A stretch of 64,000 nt of DNA from Cytobacillus praedii (GTDB taxonomy: Bacteria; Bacillota; Bacilli; Bacillales; Cytobacillaceae). The first letter of the stretch is position 1. Every line of letters begins with the position of its first letter. The stretch is taken from NCBI RefSeq assembly GCF_001439605.1, contig NZ_LMBX01000015.1, positions 62,001 through 126,000 on the forward strand, read 5' to 3'. A program made the translations under genes and the position numbers. Under the pieces are notes generated by a model. The model was not told the DNA's origin. It worked only from the letters and a program-made list of their open reading frames with translations, and made no database searches. Positions 26,225 through 34,254 of this stretch are shown here, in pieces.

Positions 26225-26617
26225 ATGAATATTCAAAAAAATAGTTTTGCTGATTTACCCACTAATCTAAATCGATCATTAATGAAAACTAAGATCCAAA
26301 AACAAATTAACTTAAATATGGATGAGAAAAATGATTTTAAAGATATGCTTTTGTTAATGATAAAATTAAGCAATGAAAAAAAAATAATGAAAGCTTTAGG
26401 TAGTGTAGATGCAAAAATACCTAAGACTGATAAAGAGCCTAATTACAAAAACAATGATAATAATAAAGAGTCCTGTCAAACTGATTCAGCTAAGAAAATG
26501 GATACCGATTCTATAAATAGTACAAATAATGAACTTAATGCTGAAGGATTAGAAGCAATTAGTATTAAATTAACTGCCAAGATACTGGGCATTAACGAAA
26601 AAGAAAAATTTTTTTAA
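26225..26617 (+). CDS. Hypothetical protein, hydrophilic
   Basis: I do not recognise this 130-residue product. It has a helical N-terminal half rich in Lys, Asn and Met, a low-complexity polar middle (KEPNYKNNDNNKESCQ) and a short hydrophobic-patterned C-terminus (GLEAISIKLTAKILGI). There is no signal peptide or membrane segment. Expression is supported by a good promoter (26173-26201), AGGAGTG 7-9 bases before the ATG, and a terminator at the stop codon. Confidence 0.7.
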   Translation: MNIQKNSFADLPTNLNRSLMKTKIQKQINLNMDEKNDFKDMLLLMIKLSNEKKIMKALGSVDAKIPKTDKEPNYKNNDNNKESCQTDSAKKMDTDSINSTNNELNAEGLEAISIKLTAKILGINEKEKFF

Positions 26618-26640
26618 AAGGAACGAAGTAAGTCCTTTTT
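26616..26640 (+). terminator. Intrinsic terminator
   Basis: AAAAGGA (26616-26622) pairs with TCCTTTT (26633-26639) and ends in T residues, overlapping the stop codon of the 26225 gene. Confidence 0.6.
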
Positions 26641-26755
26641 CTATCAGTATGCTTTATGAGAATTAACAATAAATTTACAGTGCAAATATACTAGATAAAT
26701 AATCAAACTTTATTATTAAATTATTGAAAAACTGAATTTGAAAGGAGTTATGTTG

Positions 26756-26815
26756 ATGGTTGAATTTCTGTCAAGACTAGTTATTTTAACCACCTTTTGC
26801 ACTATTTTGCCTTAA
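26756..26815 (+). CDS. Tiny ORF, 19 residues, MVEFLSRL family copy 1
   Basis: ATG at 26756 follows AAAGGAG by 8 bases and encodes MVEFLSRLVILTTFCTILP. The same start context and first eight residues recur at 32557. The conservation of ribosome site, start and N-terminus argues for a translated peptide or for copies of one decayed gene end. The region 26816-27093 downstream holds no gene I can recognise. Confidence 0.35.
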   Translation: MVEFLSRLVILTTFCTILP

Positions 26816-27093
26816 TAAGATGCAATTATTTCCCCCACTTCTTTTTAATAAATTACTTATTTAGTTTAATTAAGCAGAAATAGTTATTAGTGAGCAACTA
26901 CCAGTGATTTTAAAAATCCTCCGTTTGCAGTTCCTCCCATACCCTATGTGGCCTCTAATGCATGCCCCTTCCCCGCCTCTATTCAAAAAGGTCCTTAATC
27001 TACTTAGTATTCACACATTTTTTTAAGAAGCACTGACAAGTTATTAACAATCGAATATTTTATAATGCGTTATATTTTAACGCTCACTCCTTA

Positions 27094-27140
27094 CACCATG
27101 CAGGTATATAGGTAAGTTCCTGCATGGTGATTTATTTTTT
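27094..27140 (+). terminator. Strong orphan terminator
   Basis: CACCATGCAGG (27094-27104) and CCTGCATGGTG (27119-27129) form a perfect 11-bp stem followed by a T-rich tract. No intact gene lies upstream on the plus strand nearer than the tiny ORF at 26756. Confidence 0.7.
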
Positions 27141-27363
27141 TACTCTTTTACACATTTACATCAAATTTCAAATACATTCATTTATACCGATTAAGAAATC
27201 CCATCTCCGAAATTCAACTTTTTTGTTAAACACAAATAGCTTGCTCGGTAACATTCTATTTAATCTTTCAAATAGCCTAATTTTAACTTTTATTGAAATT
27301 ATCTAGACAAGTCTTTCTAATTTTACATATGTTATAAGACATTAAATGAAAGGAAATACTACT

Positions 27364-27750
27364 ATGTCATCCTGTCAACAACTTGCAGATATTATCGGAG
27401 GCGAGGTAATTACCGCTGCTCCTGTCTGTATAGTTCAACGTCTTCGAAATAATAATGCCACTATTTTAGGCCCTCGTACTCGTTCCCCTTTATCACTTCC
27501 ATCTGCCCTATCCTTTGAAAACAACAAAAATGGCCGAACACTTAACCTAGGTGAAACTGTCATCCGTCAAAATGAAATTAATCCATTCCTTTCTGCATTA
27601 AGAAGAAGAGGAATTATGGTTATAACTGTTCATAACCATTGGCTTTTTGATAAACCACGTTTAATGTATATGCATTGGGAGAATATTGGGGACCCGTTTG
27701 TGTTTGCCCGAAATAGTTTTGAAGCTGCTAGAGAGGTAGGCATTCTGTAA
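27364..27750 (+). CDS. DUF1259 (LppY/LpqO family) domain protein
   Basis: The 128-residue protein matches the C-terminal half of the DUF1259 family: LNLGETVIRQNEINPFLSALRRRGIMVITVHNHWLFDKPRLMYMHWENIGDP, with the conserved HNH and MHW patches. The function of the family is unknown. ATG at 27364 has AAAGGAAA about 8 bases upstream; an ATG at 27346 has none. It is short for the family (often two such domains), but the frame is intact and followed by a terminator. Confidence 0.75.
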   Translation: MSSCQQLADIIGGEVITAAPVCIVQRLRNNNATILGPRTRSPLSLPSALSFENNKNGRTLNLGETVIRQNEINPFLSALRRRGIMVITVHNHWLFDKPRLMYMHWENIGDPFVFARNSFEAAREVGIL

Positions 27751-27755
27751 TGACC

Positions 27756-27806
27756 AGCCATTTTGTGATGTTTTAAACGAATGTCACAATTGGCTCTTTT
27801 CTTTTT
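27756..27806 (+). terminator. Intrinsic terminator after the DUF1259 gene
   Basis: AGCCA...TTGTGA pairs with TCACAA...TGGCT (27756-27795) with one small bulge, followed by CTTTTCTTTTT. Confidence 0.7.
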
Positions 27807-27811
27807 GACAT

Positions 27812-27885
27812 ACATAACTACTCTTTTATTTCCTAAAGACTTCATTCTCCTTCAAGATCTATTTTCTTTACTTCCAGCTGTTCAA
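27812..27885 (-). pseudogene. Fragment of a decayed repeated gene, copy C
   Basis: On the minus strand this fragment reads EQLEVKKIDLEGE-stop. It matches the ends of the longer degenerate copies at 31668-32035 (EQMELEKIELGGE-stop) and 33873-34200. Only the 3' end survives. Confidence 0.4.
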
Positions 27886-28166
27886 GTGGATGATACTATG
27901 AAACTAAAATTCGAGTTAGAATTAGATTTATTTTTACTATTAGAGTTTGCGAAGCTCGCACTCGGCATCTACCTTTAAGAAGATGCTTTTTTATTTAACC
28001 GGGCTATTATTAAGTTCACTTAAATTTCGTACTATGAACAAAACATAAGTACTTATCACATTTTCATTCCCCTAATACTTTCAAACAATTATTTTTAGTA
28101 TTATTTACCCTAGTTTTATTGTGATATAATACAAATGTCCTAATGTAAAAAAGCAAGGAGTTTATT

Positions 28167-28463
28167 ATGAAAAAACTAGTCGATCCAATTGAGAATTTTG
28201 AAAAATTGTTACAGAAATATCCAGATGAAGTAAAGAATACATATGAATTTTATTCCTTTTTCAAAAAATTACCTTTGGCTAATCAAAGGTTTGATTACGT
28301 TCCAATCATTGAGTTAGGTACGATCTTCAAGTATAAAAAGCCTAAAATCTTCTTCGAAATGCGGAAATTTTCTAAGAAAAGTTCTGTTATTGATCTTATA
28401 ACTTCTTCTGAAACGGATTTAGAGAGAGCGATAGACGTAATTAACAAATTAAAAAACCAATAA
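28167..28463 (+). CDS. Hypothetical protein
   Basis: An unrecognised 98-residue basic soluble protein with a helical N-terminus (PIENFEKLLQKYPDEVKNTYEFYSFF) and a helical C-terminal end. No motif, signal peptide or membrane segment is visible. AAGGAG lies 9 bases before the ATG, and a TATAAT at 28125-28130 with a weak -35 lies about 37 bases upstream, so expression is plausible. No recognisable gene separates it from the membrane protein at 28737, but a GC-rich stem lies between. Confidence 0.65.
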   Translation: MKKLVDPIENFEKLLQKYPDEVKNTYEFYSFFKKLPLANQRFDYVPIIELGTIFKYKKPKIFFEMRKFSKKSSVIDLITSSETDLERAIDVINKLKNQ

Positions 28464-28569
28464 GTTCCTTCTATATCACATTTTTTATTAATAAATTACT
28501 TAATTACATTTAATTCTTATGTCATAGACATTTGATACTTAGAGCTAATTTACCCCTAATAATAGGCTT

Positions 28570-28619
28570 CCAGGGCGAGTCACCAATCTTATACTTACTC
28601 AACGTACTCTTTGCCCTGG
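28570..28619. other. GC-rich stem-loop in AT-rich intergenic DNA
   Basis: CCAGGGC (28570-28576) and GCCCTGG (28613-28619) form a 7-bp stem, extended inward by GAGT/ACTC. No T-tract follows. It stands out from the AT-rich surroundings and precedes the membrane protein at 28737. Confidence 0.4.
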
Positions 28620-28736
28620 ATACATCGTGCTTAAAATGGTTCTAGACAGATACTTTTATTTAAACTCATAGTGAAAAAATTTATTCAATATGATTTAATA
28701 GGAATTAAGCACTATTTACTTGGAGGATTTTTCATT

Positions 28737-29036
28737 ATGTTCTTGATTATGGCTATATTAAATAGTTTTTCACTTTTTGTTCTTGTTTCATTTATAATTA
28801 ACTTCTTCGGTAACACAATAAAAACAAGATTAGCAAAAGTAGTATTAATTCCAACATCCATAATATTGTATTTTTACATTTTAAATTTTGCAGTTGACAA
28901 CGGAAACAAATTATCTTTATTAACAAATTCAGCAATTCTTTTAGGACCATTTGTAATTCTCATAGTTGTAAAGATTGTTGTCTCACTGCTATCTTATATA
29001 ATGGGCTGGAATGCGAATAAACAAAGACAGTACTAA
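28737..29036 (+). CDS. Small membrane protein, unknown function
   Basis: The 99-residue product has about three hydrophobic segments (MFLIMAILNSFSLFVLVSF, KVVLIPTSIILYFYILNF, and the long LLGPFVILIVVKIVVSLLSYI) and a short polar tail. I do not recognise the family. ATG at 28737 has GGAGG 10 bases upstream. The frame is open back to a GTG at 28671, which lacks a ribosome binding site, so a longer form is possible. A terminator follows. Confidence 0.6.
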   Translation: MFLIMAILNSFSLFVLVSFIINFFGNTIKTRLAKVVLIPTSIILYFYILNFAVDNGNKLSLLTNSAILLGPFVILIVVKIVVSLLSYIMGWNANKQRQY

Positions 29037-29059
29037 CATTAATTAAATACTTGTATTGA

Positions 29060-29096
29060 TAAGTGGTAGCTTTAATGAGCTATCACTTATTTTTTT
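29060..29096 (+). terminator. Intrinsic terminator
   Basis: TAAGTGGTAGC (29060-29070) pairs with GCTATCACTTA (29079-29089) through 11 positions including one G-T, followed by seven T. Confidence 0.8.
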
Positions 29097-29209
29097 ACAA
29101 AAAAATTTATTCCTTGATTTCATTAAGCGACACACATCTATCATTAAGTTAATTAACCATTTCTTTAACTCCTCAAATTAGGTAAAATAATGGAAAGGAG
29201 ATGAATACA

Positions 29210-29401
29210 TTGAGTGATACTAAAAGGTATTTTATTTTACTCCCTCCATTTGTCTTTTTATTAATAATGCTTATATTTTTACTTCCAGAAAGTAAATTGT
29301 TGTACTCTGTAATTGCTCCTCTTCTTTTTTGGTTGACTTATTATTTCTGGAAACATTTCGATAAAAAGTCGAAACAAAATGATAGTCAGCACAAAAGTTA
29401 A
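29210..29401 (+). CDS. Small membrane protein, unknown function
   Basis: A 63-residue protein with two hydrophobic segments (YFILLPPFVFLLIMLIFLL and LLYSVIAPLLFWLTYYFW) and a basic, polar tail. TTG at 29210 is chosen because AAAGGAG lies 9 bases upstream. The ATG at 29201 directly abuts that site. A short terminator follows the stop codon. Confidence 0.6.
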   Translation: MSDTKRYFILLPPFVFLLIMLIFLLPESKLLYSVIAPLLFWLTYYFWKHFDKKSKQNDSQHKS

Positions 29402-29410
29402 GTAGTTTAT

Positions 29411-29432
29411 GCCTCTTGTTGAGGCTGTTTTT
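29411..29432 (+). terminator. Short intrinsic terminator
   Basis: GCCTC/GAGGC stem (29411-29425) with a 5-base loop, followed by TGTTTTT. Confidence 0.55.
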
Positions 29433-29600
29433 AATTAAACACTCTATCCAGAAAACATACTTACCCTTGTGTTTCACTAAATCCCCGTTAAAAATTTATA
29501 ATAATTTATTTCATCACGGTTTTATCAGCCACTACAACTTGTAGATTATCTTCACAGCTTTGTCAGTTAATATAATTTAAACTTGTCACAATCACAAAAC

Positions 29601-30263
29601 TTACGCAGGAGGAAAAACAGTTGCAGTGAGCCCGAGGTTAAGAGCATTTATAGCTGATACACCAACTCGATCAAAATTATCAGTAACTGAAACTCGATAG
29701 GTATAGTTACCAGCAGCACCAGGCACATCGACGTAAGTAAAGTTAGGGTGCCACTGATAAAATCTGGCTAGAGTAGCTCCTGATGTTCTTACGTAGTTTC
29801 CTTGCTGAAAGGTAACTGTTAATGTGTCAGATGGGTCTCTAATCAGATTATAAGTCAAACCATATTCTATGCTTGTTGCGGCTGAAATTGCTGTAACATT
29901 AGTGGTCACTGTAGCATCTAATTTAACCCTTTGATTAGCTTCAGTCGTAGTTACTTGTACATCCATAATAAAAAAATCATCAACGTCAGGGGGTATGTCA
30001 ATAGAACTCCCTTGTTCGCCAGTAACAAAAAGAGTCGATCCTGGCCCAGCAGGACCTTGAATTCCTTGTATTCCCTGTGGTCCCGGTATTCCCTGTGACC
30101 CCGGTATTCCCTGTGGTCCTGGTATTCCCTGTGGTCCTGGTATTCCCTGTGGTCCTGGTATTCCCTGTGGTCCTGGTGGACCAATTAATCTTGGGAGCTG
30201 TGGCGGTTTTGAACCCGGACTAAGTGGACAACACCCCTGAAAAGGTTGGTTATTGTGAGCCAT
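29601..30263 (-). CDS. Collagen-like repeat protein, probable exosporium/spore surface
   Basis: The 220-residue protein has a short head with a CCPLSPG cysteine pair, about 14 Gly-X-Y triplets (residues about 30-75, dominated by GPQGIP), and a C-terminal beta-rich domain of about 140 residues ending [11 protein letters not shown]. This is the layout of BclA/BclB-like exosporium filament proteins, which trimerise through the C-terminal domain. ATG at 30263 follows GAGGTGAT by 4-6 bases; an upstream GTG is inside that site. No clear BclA-type exosporium-targeting leader is seen, so the exact location on the spore is an inference. Confidence 0.8.
   Translation of the reverse strand: MAHNNQPFQGCCPLSPGSKPPQLPRLIGPPGPQGIPGPQGIPGPQGIPGPQGIPGSQGIPGPQGIQGIQGPAGPGSTLFVTGEQGSSIDIPPDVDDFFIMDVQVTTTEANQRVKLDATVTTNVTAISAATSIEYGLTYNLIRDPSDTLTVTFQQGNYVRTSGATLARFYQWHPNFTYVDVPGAAGNYTYRVSVTDNFDRVGVSAINALNLGLTATVFPPA
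30070..30178 (-). repeat. 18-bp tandem repeats encoding GPQGIP
   Basis: About six near-identical 18-bp units on the coding strand encode GPQGIP hexapeptides of the collagen-like stretch. The unit count is likely to vary between strains by slippage. Confidence 0.85.
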
Positions 30264-30418
30264 ATCAATCACCTCATAAATATTTTATTTTATTAAATAT
30301 GTTTTTAAGTATAATAAGGATTGGACGACTATACAGAACCTACCTTTTGTTTACAAAAATTGCCTTTTTTTATAAATGATAGACTAATATTGTAAATATT
30401 TTCATGGTGGTGAGATAG

Positions 30419-30604
30419 ATGCAGTTAATAAAACACCTGACCTTTTCATTTCTAGGTGGTGTAACAGGATTATTAATCTATTATTTTGCTACTGGTAAAG
30501 ATATAAATTGGACATCTGATGGGATATTTTTTGCCGTTATTGTATTAATCACCCTAATAGCCAATGGTAAGCTTGGCAAAAAACTTAATTCGAAAAATAA
30601 ATAA
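30419..30604 (+). CDS. Small membrane protein, paralogue of the 34255 gene
   Basis: The 61-residue protein has two hydrophobic helices (LTFSFLGGVTGLLIYYFA and DGIFFAVIVLITLIA) and a basic tail GKLGKKLNSKNK. The gene at 34255 encodes the same layout, with GRIGEKLKSKNE at the end and a related 30-base upstream region (GGTGGTGAG versus GGCGGTGTG before the ATG). The two are recent paralogues. Function unknown. Confidence 0.65.
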   Translation: MQLIKHLTFSFLGGVTGLLIYYFATGKDINWTSDGIFFAVIVLITLIANGKLGKKLNSKNK

Positions 30605-30807
30605 TCAACTAATCTATCATTTTGTTTCTATTAAAAAACATATAGTTGAATATTAATGAAGAAACAATATTGTGACGGCATGTATTTAACCACATATATT
30701 AAAAAGTGACAATAATGTCACTTCCTTGGTTAATATGTAACCATAATCGAAGGCTATTATTTTCTATTCCTTGTAAAATGGTAAAAAGAGGAGGAGGAAT
30801 CTAGAAA

Positions 30808-31161
30808 ATGAAAGCATTAAAGATAACAATTGGAATTTTATTTGCTGCAGTTATAATTGCATTGTCTATGACTCTTTTTGTAAAGAACGAACTTGCGGAT
30901 ATGTTAAACCCTTTTATCCCACATAAGGATGTTTTCGTAAAGATTGATCAAGTGGGGAAAAAGCTGGATCAATCAACATACGAATATTCCTTAGAAGGAA
31001 TTAATGAAGATGGTAAGAAAATAAAGATTACATTCACCGCAAGTAAGCAATTACGGGAAGGCGCATACTTAAAAGTTGATACCAAAAGAACTTATGTGAA
31101 ATCTTGGGAAGAGGTACAGCCGAATGATATGCCAACCGTTGCACAAAAAAAGCTAAAATAA
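30808..31161 (+). CDS. YxeA family (DUF1093) secreted/anchored protein
   Basis: The 117-residue protein has an uncleaved-looking N-terminal hydrophobic helix (about 5-26) and an extracytoplasmic domain with the YxeA pattern GKKIKITFTASKQLREGAYLKVDTKRTYVKSWEEV and a final QKKLK. The family is small, secreted or membrane-anchored, with an OB-like fold and no established function. AGGAGGAGGAA precedes the ATG by 8-10 bases, and a terminator follows. Confidence 0.85.
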   Translation: MKALKITIGILFAAVIIALSMTLFVKNELADMLNPFIPHKDVFVKIDQVGKKLDQSTYEYSLEGINEDGKKIKITFTASKQLREGAYLKVDTKRTYVKSWEEVQPNDMPTVAQKKLK

Positions 31162-31181
31162 GATATATGTATTTAAAGGTT

Positions 31182-31210
31182 AAGCAGTGAAGTATTTCAC
31201 TGCTTTTTTT
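31182..31210 (+). terminator. Intrinsic terminator after the YxeA gene
   Basis: AAGCAGTGAA (31182-31191) pairs with TTCACTGCTT (31196-31205), followed by TTTTT. The next 450 bases (31211-31660) hold no recognisable gene, only a 9-bp stem CAAGGCAAG/CTTGCCTTG at 31480-31528. Confidence 0.85.
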
Positions 31211-31667
31211 ATTCACAAATTAAGTTAAATGTAAAAAACATAATTAACAGTTCTACGCCTTTGCATATAAGAATCAAAATTAGGTACTTTAATCTATAGC
31301 GAACAAGCCTGATATTCCAAACCTAGAATAAGAAGACTCAGATCCTTTCTCAGCAAAATTTTTTTCATTTTCTCTGCAATTTACGGGCTTTATATAAGTT
31401 ATTTGGTTCGTATTTCTATTTATAATTTTGGTTATTATAAATTTATGAGCTTACTTTCAATCCCCTATAAGTAGCTCAGCAAGGCAAGTTAGCAATAACC
31501 AAATCCTTTGACAACAAAGCTTGCCTTGAATAACATATTTTCTGCCAACTTGTCCCTAATCATTACGTGGAAAATTACATATAATAATCTGAACAAAATA
31601 TCCTTAGCCAATCAGTTTGCTTCTGAGCCATAATTGGCTCTTTTTTTAATTTACATTTTTACTCTTT

Positions 31668-32035
31668 TGCTTTCTAAAGATTTCATTCCCCTCCAAGTTC
31701 TATTTTCTCTAATTCCATCTGTTCACCTGTTGTATTCCATTCATCGTACTCACGGCTGCAAAAGCAAACCATCGCACGATTAATATCATCTGGAGAGCTA
31801 TTGTGATTGAGGCAGCCTCGCTCCTAATTGTTGTGTTCAATTTCATCCTCTTCGATTATTAGATACTCACTATTGCGATATTCCTCATTTTTATTTCAAA
31901 TTTTTTTAAAGCTTGATCAAGGTTAAGTTGATTTTCTGTATTAATCAAAATGTTCACTCTTTTTCCATTCAAATAAACAAAACATACCTTTTGCTTCATT
32001 AAGTTACATAATATTAAATAATTATCACATCCTAA
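31668..32035 (-). pseudogene. Decayed repeated gene, copy A
   Basis: About 340 bases closely resemble 33873-34200 (copy B), and the 3' end also resembles 27812-27885 (copy C). On the minus strand one frame reads ENQLNLDQALKKFEIKMRN, then, after a frame change and stops, SSPDDINRAMVCFCSREYDE and EQMELEKIELGGE-stop. The cysteine-containing core and conserved C-terminus suggest a real former protein. I do not recognise the family. Confidence 0.5.
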
Positions 32036-32057
32036 GAAAAAGTTGGAGGTGATTAGC

Positions 32058-32552
32058 TTGATTGTGAATTTTTTTAGAGTATTTAACGCAATTGTTTTGT
32101 GGGCAATTGTTATATTTTTTCTTCCAAAGAAATCCTTTAAAAGATACTTACCCGTTACTTTATTTTCTTCATCCATTTTATTAATACAATCACTTTTAAA
32201 CATATTATTTAAATGGTGGAAGGTAAAAGGAGGAACCAAATTCCTGATTTTTGATGATTTAGCATTTATATTTGGTCCATTTTTCACGATTAACTTATGG
32301 GTATTCCATTTCACTTATGGAAAATTTTCTTTGTACACACTAACAAATTTAGTAATAGATACAATTTTTGGATTTATATTAAATCCTTTTTTTCAAAAGT
32401 TGGGACATTACAAATTAAAAAATATGAATTCATTCGGACTCTTTCTCTTCTACTATTTATTTTCATTTATTAATTATGGTTTTCAAAAATATTATGAAAA
32501 ACCTAGTACTTCAGAAGAACTAATTTCTATTTCCGAATTTGAAAGGAGGTAG
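32058..32552 (+). CDS. Multi-pass membrane protein, unknown function
   Basis: The protein of about 164 residues has four or five hydrophobic segments (IVNFFRVFNAIVLWAIVIFFL, TLFSSSILLIQSLLNILF, DLAFIFGPFFTINLWVFHF, LVIDTIFGFILNPFF, FGLFLFYYLFSFINY) and a polar tail. TTG at 32058 has GGAGGTG 6 bases upstream. It is similar in character, but not clearly in sequence, to the CBO0543-type protein at 33307. Its last codons (GAA AGG AGG) form the ribosome binding site of the tiny ORF at 32557. Confidence 0.65.
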   Translation: MIVNFFRVFNAIVLWAIVIFFLPKKSFKRYLPVTLFSSSILLIQSLLNILFKWWKVKGGTKFLIFDDLAFIFGPFFTINLWVFHFTYGKFSLYTLTNLVIDTIFGFILNPFFQKLGHYKLKNMNSFGLFLFYYLFSFINYGFQKYYEKPSTSEELISISEFERR

Positions 32553-32556
32553 TTTG

Positions 32557-32607
32557 ATGGTTGAATTCCTATCTAGACTAGCACTCTTTTGCCTTAATGA
32601 AATGTAA
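32557..32607 (+). CDS. Tiny ORF, 16 residues, MVEFLSRL family copy 2
   Basis: MVEFLSRLALFCLNEM is encoded 4 bases after the stop of the membrane protein at 32058. AAAGGAGG overlaps the end of that gene and lies 6 bases before the ATG. It shares its first eight residues and its ribosome site with the ORF at 26756. Translational coupling is suggested by the layout. Confidence 0.4.
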   Translation: MVEFLSRLALFCLNEM

Positions 32608-32744
32608 AAATTAAAATCCCTCTCATATATAAATTACTTAACGAGCAGGTCGCTTTCATAGCTATTACTTTGGTTCATAATTGACTGTGACATTGAAGTC
32701 AGTATCTCCGATATAGCAAGTCAATTAGTCCTATTCATCTATAT

Positions 32745-33110
32745 CATCACTTGAATTTTCTGTTCCACATAATGGGCCGATAATTTTTTCTACATTACAT
32801 AATAAGACATCTTCCGAATTCCCTCATTCCCTTGCTAATTCAATAGTGGCTGATTCTTGTTCTTTTGTGTGGCAAGTGTCTCATTGCCAGCCGCTCTTTA
32901 CACCCCATGATGTTTTGTCTTTCAATTCCTCCCCATGAATTCCACATGTTTCGCATCGATTATGTTCATCACACACGGTGTATGGGTAAGGATCATCATT
33001 CCCATGGCATTTCGGACAATCTCACACCCAATACTAACCATCTTCAAATCGGTCGGCGTACAATCCTCGATGGGGCAAGGTGAATTTCTGATCATTCATT
33101 TTGGTGTGAC
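32745..33110 (-). pseudogene. Decayed zinc-ribbon protein gene
   Basis: One minus-strand frame reads CPKCHGNDDPYPYTVCDEHNRC, then ETCGIHGEELKDKTSWGVKSGWQ, stop (TGA), DTCHTKEQESATIELARE, stop (TGA), GNSEDVLLCNVEKIIG. Upstream it is also interrupted by TAG and TGA. The CxxC and CxxC pairs indicate a former zinc-binding protein of phage-like type. There are too many stops for a functional gene. The rest of 32608-33306 shows nothing else recognisable. Confidence 0.55.
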
Positions 33111-33306
33111 CAGATCGTGTCCGCTGAGGTATTTCTGGAATAAATAATTTAATATACTCAAATTCATTTATCCATCTCCCCTTTTACTTCGCACTTTGTG
33201 CTGAGAAACTGGTTGCTTATTTTGATATTTTAATTTTCCCCTATTACATAAAAGAAAAATATTTTGTAAAAAATAAATATTATTTACTTGGGGGCTGATT
33301 ACATAA

Positions 33307-33804
33307 ATGGCATATAAAAAGGAAAAAACGATAATAGTCTCAGCACTCACAGTTACCTTTTTTTTAATCGTTCGATTTGTACCAAAAGATAAAATACGTG
33401 AAGCACAACTAATATTTTTGTTTAAACAAGTATTAACTTGGCTATTTGGTCTGATAGTAGTCGAAATGGGCCTGATAAAATATCCCTATCGACTTTTCTT
33501 TAAAAAAGCTAGTAAATCAAGTTTTAGTTTTGAGTACTTTATTTACCCAGCCCTAAGTGTTTTGTATAATCTCCATTACCCAGAAAAAAGAAAGCTTTTA
33601 GTCAGAATTTTATTTAATACTTTATATCCATCATTAATAACTTTGTTAGAAATGATTGCTTTAAAATACACAAGACTTATTAAATATAAAAAGAATTGGT
33701 CCTGGTATTGGAGTTTTATTTCGATGTTTATAACCAACTACCTATCACATTTGTACTTCAAATGGTTCTTCAAAAACCAACAGCCAGAAAAGGCACGTCA
33801 GTAA
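33307..33804 (+). CDS. CBO0543 family membrane protein
   Basis: The 165-residue protein has four to five hydrophobic segments and the family pattern seen in Bacilli and Clostridia. It has an early RFVPKDKIREAQLIFLFKQVLTWLFGLIVVE segment, then LIKYPYRLFF, a FEYFIYPALSVLYNLHYPE block, and a late WSWYWSFISMF before the basic tail. The function is unknown; the family is largely confined to spore formers. A GGGGG lies upstream of the ATG at longer than usual spacing. A terminator follows. Confidence 0.78.
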   Translation: MAYKKEKTIIVSALTVTFFLIVRFVPKDKIREAQLIFLFKQVLTWLFGLIVVEMGLIKYPYRLFFKKASKSSFSFEYFIYPALSVLYNLHYPEKRKLLVRILFNTLYPSLITLLEMIALKYTRLIKYKKNWSWYWSFISMFITNYLSHLYFKWFFKNQQPEKARQ

Positions 33805-33834
33805 TCCTTTATTATTGATGTAGCTATATCTATT

Positions 33835-33872
33835 AAAACTGCCTTCTTGCAACAAGGTAGTTTTTATTTTTT
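33835..33872 (+). terminator. Intrinsic terminator
   Basis: AAAACTGCCTT (33835-33845) pairs with AAGGTAGTTTT (33854-33864) with one G-T, then a T-rich tail. Confidence 0.75.
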
Positions 33873-34200
33873 GAAACACCTTTCCTACCTAAAGTTTTCA
33901 TTCCCTTCAAGTTCTATATTCTCAAATTCCAACTGTTGTATCCCAATCATTGTCTCATGGCTGCACTTAGCAAAACCTCACACGTTTAATATCCTCTGGA
34001 TTAACGAAAGTTCGCTGCTAAATGTTGTGTTCAATTGCATCCTCTTCGATTGTTAAATACTCACTATTACGAAATTCCTCAATTTATTCTTCAAATTTTT
34101 CAATGCTTGATTTAGATTAAGATAATATTCCGCATTGATTTAAATGTTCAACCCTTTTGATTCAAATAATCAAAATCGATCATTTGTTTACATAATATTC
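33873..34200 (-). pseudogene. Decayed repeated gene, copy B
   Basis: About 330 bases align with copy A (31668-32035), with many stops and frame changes. Minus-strand remnants include LNLNQALKNLKNKLRN and PEDIKRVRFC. It is more degenerate than copy A. Confidence 0.5.
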
Positions 34201-34254
34201 CTTTTACATTAATCTTAGATTGATACTGTTAATTTTTTCAAGGCGGTGTGATCT

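Noticed and set aside
27781-27978. 65-codon plus-strand ORF
   Set aside because: It starts inside the terminator of the DUF1259 gene, lacks a ribosome site, and overlaps the minus-strand remnant copy C.
30070-30178. Regularly spaced repeats as a CRISPR array
   Set aside because: The units are contiguous 18-bp copies with no spacers, in frame with a Gly-X-Y collagen pattern.
31859-32314. 151-codon minus-strand ORF
   Set aside because: Most of it is antisense to the membrane protein gene at 32058. Only its last 30 codons belong to a former gene (copy A).
32865-33147. Two overlapping plus-strand ORFs of 70-72 codons
   Set aside because: Neither has a ribosome site and the opposite strand carries the zinc-ribbon pseudogene, which explains the open frames.
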